Shown here one piece after another: positions 19,586-33,208 of a DNA stretch of 64,000 nucleotides. Positions within the stretch are counted from its first letter, which is position 1, and each line of letters begins with the position of its first letter. Source of the stretch: Physcomitrium patens (taxonomy: Eukaryota > Streptophyta > Bryopsida > Funariales > Funariaceae); contig NC_037273.1 of the NCBI RefSeq assembly GCF_000002425.4, positions 9,746,089-9,810,088 of the forward strand, given 5' to 3'. The notes beneath the pieces were generated by a model that was not told the DNA's origin, did not search any database, and saw nothing but the letters and a program-made list of their open reading frames with translations. Made by a program: the position numbers and the translations under genes.

Positions 19586-22299
19586 CATATAATATTACAA
19601 AAAATGGTCTTTTTGAGTGTGCTCATTGAATTTCCTACTATCTATGTATGCTCTTAATTTACCATTATTTTTCTTTATAACGACCATAGAAGAGATTCAA
19701 TATGTTATTTCCTTTGGCTTAATAAAACCAGCTTGTAACAATTTTTTCAACTCTCTCTTAATAATCAATTGGAATTGAAGATTCATACGTCTTTCTTTTT
19801 ATATAATTAACTTGGCACCAAGAATAAGGAGAATATGATGTTGAATCACCTCAAGTGATATACCCTTCAAATCCTTATAAGACCATGCTAAAACATCTTG
19901 ATATTTCATGATCAAATTATAATATCTAGATACTTCTTTTTAATTTAAATAAGCTCTAATTTTAATATTTTTGGACTTTTTTTCTTGATGAAAAACATCT
20001 ATGATTTTCCATTTGGATTCTTGCATTGGAAATTATTCTAAAGAATTCTTATATCAATTACTAGATATAGGGGGATAGTTGATAACTCCATTATCAACTA
20101 AAATTGCCGATGAAATATTTTAAAACTTAAGAGGTGGTACTAAGTCATCATTTCTTTTAAAAACCTCAATTTCTTCTTCTAATATTTTATCTATATTAAT
20201 ATTAAGAACATAGATTTCTTTGACTTTTAAAATTTTTAATATACCTTTCAAAAACTTAATTGATTTATTAAAATTAGAATTGGAATCTAGATGATCGTTT
20301 AGCCATTGTTTAATTATCCATCATCCTTTCAATGATACAAGTTGAGACCTAAGTATTTGATTTTTTTTGAATCGTGTTCAATTGAATTAACCACCCTTTT
20401 AATTTGCTTTACCTTTTGAATTTTTGAATATGTTCTAACGAATCAATAGAATTAATTTTTTCATGATTAAGGATAGATCGAATAGAGATTTTGGTTCTAT
20501 TCTCTCATGGATCAAAGGTAATATGGGGCTTGTTTCTCCCCCCTAGTTGACTATGGCTTTTGAATCCCTTAACCATGGCCTATCAAACAATAAAAGAAAT
20601 AAATCCTTTGACATATGTATTCAAATGACATGATATGTCAAGGCATATTCTTCTTCTCCTATTCAAGTTTTACAATTTTTAATTTGGCGTGCTGAAATAG
20701 ATGGACTTTGATTTGCCATCTTGATAACAAACGAAGATAGACTAGTCATATTCAATCCTAGATTTTCATGATTTGGAAGGGTATGATATTCAAACTATTG
20801 CCACCATCTACAATGATATAGAGAATTATTTTGTCGATAATAGAAACCTCAATTTATATTATCTTCATCTCACTTTGTTTAGCATAGGTATCTATTTTTG
20901 CTATTATCTTAATCTTAGGCCTTCTTTGATTTTTCATAGAAATTTAGGTCTATAATGCCCTCCTACCTACTAAAAAAATATCCTATAATTAGGTAGATGT
21001 AATATTAGTCCTTAATTTACTAAGATCATTTCATAAATTATATTCTTGCGCATTGAATCCTTCCACATCTTTGTATTATTGAAAAACTTCAAACATTGAA
21101 ATTTTGGGATCCTTTTAACTATGCTTATTCAGATTAACACTTAACTTATTTTCAACCCAAGATTTTGAAAAGGCAATTCTTCTACCAAACAATCAAATCT
21201 CATAGATTTAACATTATTGATTCAAGTTGCCTTAATTATATCTTTTGTAACTTGTTCTAAATTTTAGAAGCAAAGTGGACTCTCTGATATACTACTTTCT
21301 TTTTCTTGATAGACATGTAAAGATGCAGCTCTAAATCTAGTCATTATTGCTAGGACTAATACACAAGTAAGTTCTTTCTCTTTGATTATTTATTTTCAAA
21401 CATTATCAAATTTAATTTGGGAGGACGGAATTGATTGATATTATGTTAGACAGAATCTTAAATAGGTTCTAGCTCTCCTATGGATTGAGGCACAAATCTC
21501 ACATCCTAAGATCCTTGACCATGTCTAGGTTAGTTAGAAGGATTTTGACTTTGGTTAGGATTTAATGGAATATATCAAAAACTAGTTTGAAGCCCACTAT
21601 GTACATTCTGATTCAATCAATTTTTCTCATAGTCATAATATAAATTTTGGGACCTCATATTATTATCTATTGGAAGTTGTTTTACTTTTCTTCGATTATT
21701 AAATGACTATTGAGGATAATTACCAAGTGGAGGTTGTAAAGGAACCACTCTATCTAGTTTTCTACAAAATTTCGTGGAATGGTTACCACCACAATTTTCA
21801 CACTCTACTTCGTTTTTAATTTAGCATTGACCATGTAGATGTTTTTTTCCATAAAATGTATCAAATTCTACTTATTGTCTTCCTTGATTCATAGAACCTT
21901 GGTTCCTAGTATTAAATCCTTATTGTCCCAAGTTATATCCTTAAAAGGCTTGATTTTTGTGTCGAGGAACATATGGTTGGAAATATTATTCTTGTAAAGG
22001 AATGGAATTACAAAATTAGGCCAAATGCCCTGATTTCTTGTATTGAGTATATTATAATCCTATTGTATGTCTTCTTGCCTCAATGGAAGGTAGGAAAGGA
22101 TTGAAATTGGAATTTTTAACTAGTCCAACTAATTGTTTTGTCATCAACTTCATTTGATGAGAGATTTGGATTTGGAATTCTAATTGAGATGTCCTCATCT
22201 TTTTTGTAAATCCTCTTTCTATCTATTATCCTCAATAGGATAGCTTAATGTCAATAAAAGAGGTAGAGGCCTAATATTTAATAGTAAAAGATAGGTTCC

Positions 22300-23050
22300 T
22301 ATGGTTGTAGGAATAAGTGGCGGTTGATCATGCAATTGAGAGCTTGACGCATAATGATTCTTTCCATGGGTGGATGTAAAGCTAGGGATATTGTGGTCTT
22401 CATTATGCCATAGCCTTTCATATTCTTTGTTGATTTATTCTACTTCCTTTGCTACATGTTTAACTACCATAAGGTCCTTAGAGCTTGCATGAAGGATTTC
22501 TTTAATGGTTTCTTATTTGAAAAATCCTTGAATGAAAAAATGTTTCAAGGTATTATTAGTGAGCAAAGTTCTTACAAACCTTGTCACTACTAATTCAAAA
22601 TGTTGAATGTATGATATAATGTCTTCATCCTTCCCTTGTCTAAGAGAAGATAAAGTAGTTAGAGCCATATTTTGTCCTACTTTAGGCCAAAATTGTTCTA
22701 AAAAGGCACGTTGGATCATATCCCAACTTAAAAAGGTGTTAGAAGAATAGTTGCAATATTACTCATATGTTCCTTCTTTTAATATGGTTGGAAATCACAC
22801 TAAATAATAACGGCCATCTATTATCAAACATATAGTGAATGTTTCTATGAAATACTTTATGTCAGCCAAAGAGTCTTCATTTCTTATACTCTTGAAGATA
22901 AGAAGATTAAGAGGCATAGGTGCAATACTAAGTTCTTCGAGAATTTGAATGGATAAACTTCTTAGTTGGATCAAGGGATTAATTGGTATGGATGGTTGTT
23001 CTTTCCATTCTGCTCTATTCAAATCCATTGGTTCTTACAGTTGAGGCAAT
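22300..23050 (-). pseudogene. gag of element E, decayed
   Basis: Two minus-strand fragments, 22795-23028 (FIETFTICLIIDGRYYLV) and 22513-22719 (MIQRAFLEQFWPK..., then FELVVTRFVRTLL...HFFIQG), match the typical retrotransposon gag pattern of a small helical domain with F-F and L-F-GL-like residues. Frames are broken between them. Part of element E. Confidence 0.6.
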
Positions 23051-24360
23051 TGAACACCTTCTTGATCCAAATTATTTGTATTATCTACCAAAGTTTCAAA
23101 AATAATTTTTTTTGAGTTTTCTTCAAGGTCTTCTAAAGAAAGGTCTTCAAATTCTTCAAAGAGGTTTCTAGGTGTATTTAAATCGGATCCAAGAATTGAA
23201 GTCTTAATGTTTGATAAAGAAAGTATAATATTTCTTACAAACTATGGATTTTTTAAGTATTGTACTAATATAGATTTATGGGACCTAGTAGAGATGTGTA
23301 TTAAATTGCTACAATCACAATTTCATCTCTAAAAATTAAAAACTAAAAAAATCAAATAAGCCAGACATGGTATCATATAAAATTTAGATTTTTATTATCT
23401 TATGCTTATTAACTTGCAATCTACTTAATTAATTCTTTCGATAGAAAAGGATAATATCATAAAAATAACCTAAAAGAAGAATATTTACTTGAATATCACC
23501 CCAAGTAAGACTTTCCTTCTCTTAGATTATTATATGAAACGACATTGTGTAGGAGTGACCCTAAGCAATATTCAATCCAAAGGCATTCTATTGCTCCCAT
23601 AGAGCCAAAGTTTTTTTTTTCTTTTCTTTTCTTTTTCTTTTTACACCAATGTAGTTTGGAAATTATCCACTAATTTATTAATGACAAATATATTGAAAAA
23701 AAATGATTCTTTACATGCATCAATCCAATTTGAAGAAAAATTCATCTGATTGCATTGCCAGCCAATTTAGCACATATTAAAGAATATTTAATATGACCTT
23801 CTTATTTAATTTGAACTAATCAATTTTTTTAAAAAAAATATATATTTTTTTGAATTCAAATAGAAAAGGATTCTAAAGCTCTATTGATTCTAAAGAAAAT
23901 AAAATTTATAAGAAGGTTTAGAAAGTTACCTCTTTTCATCCCATCCTTCTAGATTCTACTTTCCAACTCCTACTTCTCACTCCTTATATTCAAGAAATTT
24001 TCTAAAATTTCAAAGAAAGAAATAATTGATAAGGTTCAAAGATTTACTTGTTTGCAAGCTATTAATGCTTTTCTCCTTTCTTCTTATATTTTTTTTCTTC
24101 AAACCACAATTTGTATTAGCAAAAAAAATTTTAAACTAAATGAACTTTGTTGAAAAGATACTTACTTTGGATTATAATTTGAGCTTGTTGATCTTCAATC
24201 TTCTTCTTCTTCTTCTTTTTTTTTTTTTTTTTTTTTTTTTCAAATTCCTTCTATCTAACTTTTCTACTTATTCTTTCTTTTTGAATTTTTTCTTCTTTTG
24301 TTGATGAAGAATTCTCTTGAATTCTTTTTAAGCTCCTTCTATATTACTTCTATGAATAGA

Positions 24361-24520
24361 AGAGATATAAGGGGTGGGAGGAGTGATGAAATCTCCCCAC
24401 TACTAGAGAAAAGCCCTCAATTGGAAATTTGGAAAGATAAAAAGAATTGATATGAAGGGTGGAAGGAGTGATTAAATCTTCCTACCACTAGAGAAGGTCC
24501 CTCAACTAGAAAAATTATAA
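24361..24520. repeat. About 85-bp imperfect tandem repeat in leader of E
   Basis: Two successive copies of a unit containing GGGTGGGAGGAGTGAT...CCACTACTAGAGAA (first near 24371, second near 24457), plus a partial third (GAGGGAGTGATGAAAC near 24525). They lie in the long leader of element E. Confidence 0.65.
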
Positions 24521-24738
24521 AGAGAGGGAGTGATGAAACCTTGAAGACAAGCTCCACCTTGTATACTTTTGGAACTAAGAACCAACTTAAGAAAAACCAC
24601 CAAATAATGCTAAGACTAACAATAAACTAATCAAATATTACTTAAGGTTAAAAATAATAATATTGTAGAGAAAATCAATTAATGAAGAAATAAAAAAATA
24701 TACTAAATTGATCTCAATACATGAAATTTATCATGCAC

Positions 24739-24779
<41 letters not shown>

Positions 24780-25755
24780 TAGATAAAAGTAAGAGTAAAA
24801 ATTAAAAATAAAAAAGATAAAAGATTAGTAAAAGAAAAAATAAAAGTAAAAATAATAATAAAAATAAAAGTTAAAAAAAATAAAAATATTAATTAATTTT
24901 ATTTTTTATTAATTAATCAAATTTTTAATTTAATTTAATATTATTATTTCTATTTCTATTTCTATTTCTATTTTAATTTTAATATATTATTTTTAATTTA
25001 ATATTAATTCTCTTTTATTAATTATTTCTTTCTTGATTTGCATATATTTTTAATTTAATTAAATTTTTATTTTAATTTTATATAGTTAAGAAGAAGGTTT
25101 TTAATAAAAAAAAAATTAATTATAACATAAAATCCAGAATGTAAATGATAGAAGAGATAGAAATCACTAACCTCAATTGTATTCCACTCATAGCAGCAGC
25201 CTCTCTCCACTCCAAAAATCGCTACAAATTCAATTTTGATTCAATAGTATTAAATCTTTCACCACTACAAACTCAAGTTTAAGGTGCTTGTCTTCCAAAA
25301 CTTTTACAGTAAAATAATAACTAGGCACTAAGAAATGCCTTTCCAAATAAGGGGTACATGAAACTGCCAAGGCAGTGAACCTCTTCTTAATCTAAAATTC
25401 ACTTAAAATTCAAATCAACTCCAATTTGAGCGTGTAATAGCTTTTTAGAAAGCTAAGATCCCAATAAACAACTTTGAAAAGTTTAAACTGAAAAGATGCA
25501 ACACATAAAAACTGATTGATAAAAATCCGAGAGCAATACACATTCATTTCAACATTGAAATCCTTGACTATCTTATAAAGTGAAAATTTGGAATGCTTTG
25601 TTTTCACAAATAAAGAAAAAATGTATGACACTTACCAATAATGAAGATCCATTTGAACTGTTTATTCAACAAAACCAAGCAAGATTAATCACAACAAGCA
25701 ACTTCACATTCACACTCACTATTAGAAGCACCACTTCCTAGTAAATACACCAAAA

Positions 25756-26866
25756 TGTCAGTGTAAAATTCACTCCTCAATCCAAATTACAAGATGGCCT
25801 CAGTTAAGACTTTCTTGTAATTGGTGGTGTGAAGTAAAAGTAGCAAGAACAAGGACAAAAGGAGCAAAATACAAAAAATAAGTGAAACAGGCAATCAAGT
25901 AATTGTACTCTCAAAAACTAGTTACAATCTATTCATTGAGTTTTCATCTAATAAAAAATAAAAAATAAAAGTAAAAATTTTATTTTTTGAAATATTTTTT
26001 ATAATATTTTTGATGATGTAAGAAATATGTAAATCCAAATTACTATGAATAAGTTATGAAGGTTTAAAAAATAACAATTAAATAAATAAAAGTTAAGTCA
26101 ATAATTTTAATTCAAGGATAACTTGTTTAAGAGATCAAGAATTCGAGCCTCATCAAGGCTCACAAGTAGTATATATGGTTCCTAAGATAGGCTAAGAGGC
26201 CTTAGTCTTATCTTCTTAACTACCTTCAAGGTGCTACAATCCAAATGAGACTTGTGCACCTCTCATCTAACAAGGACTATACTAGCTCCTAGTTCTCCTA
26301 TTTTTTACTAGTAAAATCCATAATTTTACATTTTTTTTTCTTCTCCATGGTGTTTAAAAACACGCAATCAGCCTAAGAACCTTCTATAGCCTTCAAATCT
26401 TACTTCATTTCTTCATAATGGCTCCCAAAGTAGTAAAACTCATTTTTACCAAAGTCTTAGAAATTACTCTAAAAATTCTTTAAAAAATTCTAAATAAATT
26501 CTAATTTTTTTATAATGGTTCTATAATACTAATATCAATTGAAGGCTATAATTTCCTAACTTTATCATTTTTATAGTAATAAAAAAAATTTAAATCTATT
26601 ATAAAACTTTCTTTTTATATAACTAATTAAAAAGACATGAGGTTCTTTCTCATACTTCTCCTAACTACTAACTAACATTTGTAGTTTTTCTTATAAATAA
26701 TATGTATAGATAGAAAGCCAATATAAATATTGACCTTATTAAATATCCCTCAATACTCAATAATAACTAAAAAAATACTAAATCAACTAAGATAATTGCT
26801 TCCAAGACTTACCAAGATTCTAATTCTACAACTAACACTCTAATTTTCTATTTGTCTAAAGATATA
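25756..26866 (-). repeat. 5' LTR of element E
   Basis: About 1.11 kb, matching the solo LTR at 1179-2310 in reverse complement. The inner edge is sharp (TGTCAGTGTAAAATTC at 25756 on the plus strand). The outer edge lacks the terminal bases of the intact family LTR and abuts pol of copy C at 26867, so the end is truncated or rearranged. Confidence 0.75.
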
Positions 26867-27850
26867 TCTAAGTTTGAGTCCAAAAAAAACTTACTCTATT
26901 TTAAAAATTTACTATATGTTCTAAAAGAAGAAGCACATTTATATTACCTTTAAGTATATCTCAACTTTTCAGTAGTAGGACATTTTCAATACAACAAGTC
27001 TTTGGAGCTTATATCTAAAGATTTTTGGTGGCCGCAAATGTGATAGGCTATAAAAGACTTTGTAAAATCATTTGATATTTTTTCAAGATCAAAAACTCTT
27101 CATTATTAATCTTATAGACTTTTTCAACTATTATCCATACTAAAACAACTATGGTCTTATGTTTCTATAGATTTTATTATGAATCTTCTAAGTTTAAGTT
27201 TATATGACTTTATATTCATGATTGCAAATCGCTTCATAAAAATTGCATATTTTATATCATTTAAAAAATCTATTTTAGGTGAAGAAACAACTAAGCTTTT
27301 TCTTGAAAACATCTATCGCTATTATAGATTGTCAGAGGATATTATATCAAATAAAATGATATAATTTTAGAAAATCTTTTTTAAGATATTGAAAGTAGAT
27401 ATAAAATTACCTTTGGACTTTCATCCTTAAATTAATAGGCAACCAAAACATGTGAATCAAGTTTTCGAGTAGTATTTGAAGTATATAATTAATTATCATC
27501 AAGATGATTGGACAACTCTTTTGCCATTGATAGATTCTGTGTATAATAATTTGGCACATTCTTCTATTTAACAAACACTTTTCTTTGTCAATTATGATTA
27601 TCATCCACAACTTGATATTTTTGACTTTTCAAAAGTTGATAATCTTGTGGCAGAAGATTTGACAAATTATTTATTAGAGCTACATGCAACAATAAAAGCA
27701 TAGTTAAAAGAAACTCAAGAACAACAAAAGTCTTATGTAGATGCTTTTTGCAAGAAAAAACCACAATTTAATGTGGGTAACAAGGTATGGTTACTTTATT
27801 GCAAGATCAAGATTAGATCCTAAATCTGGCCTTTGTAATAAATTGGACTA
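26867..27850 (+). pseudogene. pol of copy C, integrase part (decayed)
   Basis: Homology resumes at the SKFEFKNNLLYF region of pol (copy B residues about 715-726). The zinc-binding part of integrase follows, with FGYNKSLELISKDFWWPQM-like sequence near 26975-27045, then the DDE core near 27170-27500 (FHP remnant near 27418; AEFAYNN decayed to DSVYNN near 27530). It fades near KLDYL at 27850. The GPY module, chromodomain, third ORF and 3' LTR of C are lost. Confidence 0.78.
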
Positions 27851-28015
27851 TCTTAAGTAATGAAATTGTATAGATATTCAAGTAATATATATTTTTATTG
27901 TATCAACAAGAATCTAACCAACATATTTTACTTAAGATTTTGCATAAAATAAAGGTGTTTTATTATTTCTTATTAATTTTTTAATTATAAGTAAACTTAT
28001 AAATATATCAAAGAT

Positions 28016-28054
<39 letters not shown>

Positions 28055-30082
28055 TTTAGAAATTTTAATTTTTTAAAAGAAATAACCAAAAAAAATTCAA
28101 TTCAATATGAAATTAATTCAATTTTTATTTATTTATTTTTAAATCTATAATAATAATAATTTAAATTCTTCAAATATTTTATATTTTTAATTATTTTTAG
28201 TACTAACTATTTCAAATCTTTAACATATTTGTAACATAATTTTATCTTTATCTTTATATAAAATAATTGATATAGATGAATTAATAACTATTAACTTTTT
28301 AAACTTGGCTTTTTATTTAATATATCTATCCAAAATTAGTATTAGATAATTAAAAATTATCAATAAATTAGAAGAAAAAAAGATTAAATATTGATATTTA
28401 AAAAAATCAAATATGATAGAAAGAAATAATTCTAAATAATATGAATACATTATCAATATATTATGTTACATTTATTTCGAATAAATTTTTAAAAACCATA
28501 AATAATAAGAATAATATTAAGAATTTTCTATTGAAATTAAAACTAAATTCTTATCCAAAATAAAGAAGCTTGTAATGTTTTGTATAAACAAATAATAGAT
28601 TCTAAAGAAAAATTAATAACTATACTTTCTATATGGATAATTTAAGTATTATATACAAGTAATTTGAATCTTTAAATTCTTTAATGTTATAGATTTATGA
28701 ATGCAACATCAAGACATCAAAACATATAAAAAATGAATCTATAATAAGATCTCTTATTAAATCATAAACACATCACAAGTTCCAAAGTGTGGCTTAGAAT
28801 TTTCTATGTGTAATAAAAGTCGTCAAGAAATTTTCAAATAATTCTTTGTCATCAATATTTAAAATCATGATTTTATTTTTGTAGTAGGAATTATTTTTTT
28901 TTACTTATCAATATTCATAATAAAATTCTAAGAATTGTAGAAATTTATCTAATAAGAAGAAAAAATATTTAAGATATTTAGAAGAATAAAACATAATATT
29001 TTATGCCATTAACAAAAGCTAAATGCTTTTGGATTTTTTTAAATTTACTAATAGTTTAGTCTTTGATATTTTGTTTTTAGTAGATGCATGTATTAACTAA
29101 AGTCTAATGATTAAATTAGAATTTATGATACAAATAAAGCATTTCTATCAAATAATGTCTTTTAGGTCAACTAAGTATTTTGACCAATTTATGTTTATTC
29201 ATATTTTATATAGCCTCATCTTATAAAGATAAAAATATATTTTTTTGAAATATAATTAAGATTTTTATATTATAATGATGTATTAATGGATCTCTTATTT
29301 TATCTTAAATGGGCATGAGTTCATTTTAATATAAAAAATATATAAGCTTTAGCTAAAATTATAATGGTGATTTTATAATCAAAAGAAAATTTTAAAATTT
29401 AGAAGAAAAAATGATATTTTTGGTACTATTATAAGATGCAACTTTAATCCATAAATACAATATTAGGAAAAAAGAGTCAATTTTATGTCTTATTCTACTA
29501 AACTTGGTACAAAAATTTTACAAAAATATTAAGTTCAATAGAATTTGATTGCATCTACATAAGAGAATCAATTAGATATAAATTACAATACTAATAGCAA
29601 AAATATTTGGTTTTGATTTCAAGCATGTAATGAAACTATGTATTTTTTATTAATCTATCATACAAGATTTGTAATAAAAATTTGAAGGCATAATTCAATA
29701 AAAAGAACCTCAAATGCAATCCAATTATATGTATCAAGTCTTTTAAAGATCTTGCCTCATAAATCTAAAATTCTTGTTAAGCTAGATAAATTTGAAAATA
29801 AATAACAAGTGTTCTTTATAATTTATCTACTAATCCTAAATTTTGAAGTGCTTAGAAAGTATTTACATAAAAATAAAAAATAAAAAATTCTAAAGATATT
29901 TCTAAAGTATTTAAACAATTTCAAATAACATGGTCTTTATTTTAAGGATCCTATCTAAAAACAATATGGATACAATACAATGATTCTTCAATAAATAGTA
30001 AGACATAGAATGACCAAAAAACTAAGTGATTTTTTATGATCAAATTTTATTTATTATGGTTGGGTGTGTTAGAAATTAATAA

Positions 30083-30113
<31 letters not shown>

Positions 30114-30640
30114 CACAAGCAAACAAACAAGTAATGGTGTAACTCTTTTACATAAATGAGACAAAACATGGATGATTTGTAAACTATTAGGAGTTAGAAG
30201 AAATACAATAATTTTTGGGATTTAAGAATTCTACAAAGTAATTGATAATACATAGTTCCTTAGAAGGAAACTAAAAATATCAGAAGTAGACTAACTAATA
30301 TTAATGATTAGTAATATGTACTAATCCTAGTGTATTAGAATTATGAATAATCAATGTTTTCTACAACCATTCTATTATTCTCAAAATTGGGTAGGCCCTA
30401 TTTGTGTACAAAAAAATTAAAAATAAATAAAAATAATTTCTACGAGCAAAATATTATAAAATAAAACAATTATTTAAAAACCTCAAAAGATCCTTAAAAT
30501 GTAGATGAACTATCTTCATAATGAAGTGTCTTTTATATATATATATACATTTATTTTTATTTTTTTTAATGTCTAAAATTACACTCATTTAAGAGGAAAA
30601 TAAATAAATAACCACACTATTTTATTATCATTGAAGGCAA
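27851..30640. other. AT-rich repeat-derived DNA, no gene seen
   Basis: About 2.8 kb of very AT-rich sequence with stops in all frames. It includes a perfect (AT)n tract near 28020-28052 and an (AAT)n tract near 30079-30111. I see no coding similarity, LTR ends or RNA gene. It forms the right edge of the transposon nest. Confidence 0.6.
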
Positions 30641-31594
30641 TATTTACATAGTGTCAATGTAGTGCTGAGAGAGACATAGAATTATTGAGTAGAGAAGCAC
30701 AAGATGAATGCAGCATAACGGTAGTGATAATAGAGCAGCATGCACACCTGTGCCCGGATTATGTTTTTTTAATAAATAGTGGTGCGAAAACAACAGACTG
30801 AGAGGAGATGGCACATGGAGGCAGGCAGTGAATTAGGGTTCGGTTGGGCGTTTGTTAAACAGCACTTTGCATTGACAGCAACACAAGCTTGGTTTATGCG
30901 TAATGTGGGTGGTACCGAAGGAGCAGTTCTTTGGACAGGAGTCTATCCTGGACAAAGCTTGATCATGTCAAATAATCTCAAACTACATGTGTAGATTCAG
31001 TGCTATTAAAAACCTAAATCTAACTGTGGTCATTCATTTCAACCGCTGCACAACCATGCGGTTTTCTGTCTCAAAAATAATTCAAAAGATCTGCGATTTT
31101 TTGATGAGCTCAGTTTTCACACTCCAGAGAACACACATGATAGTGATCATAACTTCATTCTTCTTCTTTTTTCTGTTTTTGTCTAATGTTTCAGTACATG
31201 TATGCCTTCGATGTGTATTTCATCAAAGCAAGTGCACAACTCTATCTGGGGTCTCTGCATAAACTACAAAGTGAAGCTTGGTGTTTCATGACTACCTGTT
31301 GCGATTCTTCCATCTTCCAGTGAAGCTGAAATGAGCAGTGGTCACATTCGGTAGATGGAACTGAACTGAAGTCATCAACAAGCCTCCTAACTACCAGTAT
31401 CTCCTTCACACAAAAATATTTTTTCATCGAATCAACCCTCTATAAGTGCAGCGCATCAGAAGTGAATTTTTTTCAAACATTTAGAGTGTGTGAACATTAG
31501 AATAGTTAGACATGTAAATAACATAGCAGTGTACACGTACATTCTTCATATTCTTCAAAAGCTTTAAATTTAGGATTCAGTAACTTTTATACTA
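30641..31594. other. 3' flank of FATB, no gene seen
   Basis: Base composition rises to genic levels. Short plus-strand ORFs (30779-30994, 30987-31262) look accidental. The part nearest 31594 is presumably the 3' untranslated region of the minus-strand FATB gene. Confidence 0.5.
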
Positions 31595-33169
31595 TTAAGG
31601 TAGAGGGAGGTTCTTTGGTCTCCAACGAGTTCTCCCTCGAAGTATCTCTGCTCCATCACTTTCCATCCGCAACAAGTGTACAAATTGCAAAAAACCTACA
31701 TTGACATCTGTAATTTTCAACTCAGGCATCCGAGTCGGGGAAGCTGCCGAGTGTGAGAAGGTATGCGTTGCACCGTTAGATGCGCCATTAGATGTCCCAT
31801 TTGAAACCCCATTCGACTCTGGAGAATCCGAGATTGATGGCTCAAGACTGACCATTGATTGAACCATATCAGACTGTCCGCACTCTCGCCTGTACTCCAG
31901 ATTCATGCTAGCCAACTCATAATTGTCCAAAATTGTGGGCGGAATACCCTGCATGAGCACATCGCATAATGAGTTTCAAGTGCAATAATTACTAAGGACA
32001 AAAAGGACATTGTTCCATAGGAAATCGCATTGGAAAATGAAAAACGGGAGGAGAAGCAACCTCACGTCCGGAGGATATTTCATGTGCATTTACCTCCATC
32101 ATCCAACCGATGTACTTCACGTTGTTCACATGCTGATTCATGTCTAAATCACTGCGTCTCGGCTGCACGAACAATGAAGTCAAGTCTCATCAACATTCGT
32201 ACCTTCCAATTGATTTTGAAACCATAGCCCATCACACGTGGTAAATCAATTCAACGTAGAATTAGTTCAACGAACACAGAAGGCAACTTACTGTTAGCCC
32301 TGACCGAACGAACTGTGCATTCCCATCGAGCCTGATGATCTTCTGTGTTAACATGCTCTCATCTTTAATTGCCGATCTATCCAGAAAATAGGGAGAAATT
32401 TCAGCTCTGACTTCTTCGGGCATCTTAGAAAGCTTTCTTGTTTTTCTGTGCATCATCACCCATGTACTGCACACCACAACCAATCCTAAACAATATCACC
32501 ATCATGCACTTCTAGATAACAGAAAAAAATAGACCATGGTAGATTTTTTGAGAAGCTTTGTGTGTCCTTTTAACGAGGAGGGCTCCAGGTCATTGGGGAT
32601 ATTCACCTAGTAGCACGGGCTAAAATCTGTCCTGTTTTGTAATCTCGTACAAGCCAATCTCGACGCATCCCATTCTTTCCGGATGCAGCAACCCACGTGC
32701 CCACCTCAACAACATCGCCCCTGATCATGCACAAATTCAATGGGTGTCATAGCCACTTGGCCGCCAGAATGTGGTTGCATTTGAGAACCTCACAATTCGA
32801 AGGCATTTTTCTAAAGCGGCTTTTCTACACATGTCATTTGAAGACCTAGAACATATTTAGCAGAGCAAATTAAATCCTGTAGATATGTTACATCATTTGC
32901 ATAATTGGTAGTCCATAACTCAATTAATCGAGCAATCTTTGCAACAAGACAAAGGGGCAAGCCTATCTATATTGTGCGCACCACGCAGGATACTGCTCAA
33001 CGTGGACTTGCATCCGGCTAACGACCCAGATTAGATTCCTGCAAGACATTGCACGCGTTGCTCCAAAGCCATCCCCAGCAATCCCCGACATCCACACATG
33101 ATTCAAAGCCGTCTCCTACACAAGGTCCGGCACAAAAGTTTTGTTGAGTTGCACTAGGCAAGTAAACAG

Positions 33170-33208
<39 letters not shown>

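Larger units (their letters stand above)
19590..26866 (-). mobile_element. Truncated Ty3/gypsy element E (non-chromovirus)
   Basis: A decayed minus-strand element of another clade. It has a 5' LTR at 25756-26866 (ending TGACA at its inner edge, followed by TTTTGGTGTATTTAC), a long leader (about 23060-25755), gag-like sequence near 22513-23028, a CCHC knuckle (CENCGGNHSTKFC, about 21770-21810), and the start of RT near 19600-19780 (LKKLLQAGFIKPKE...; NGKLRAYIDSRKFNEHTQKD). It ends abruptly there: the rest of RT, RNase H, integrase and the 3' LTR are absent. The knuckle and RT motifs resemble the Tat/Athila group more than chromoviruses; that is a tentative assignment. Confidence 0.72.

Noticed and set aside
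1179..26866. The two inverted E-family LTRs as ends of one large composite element
   Set aside because: The left copy has its own ATATA target duplication and the right copy is attached to element E, so they are independent insertions.
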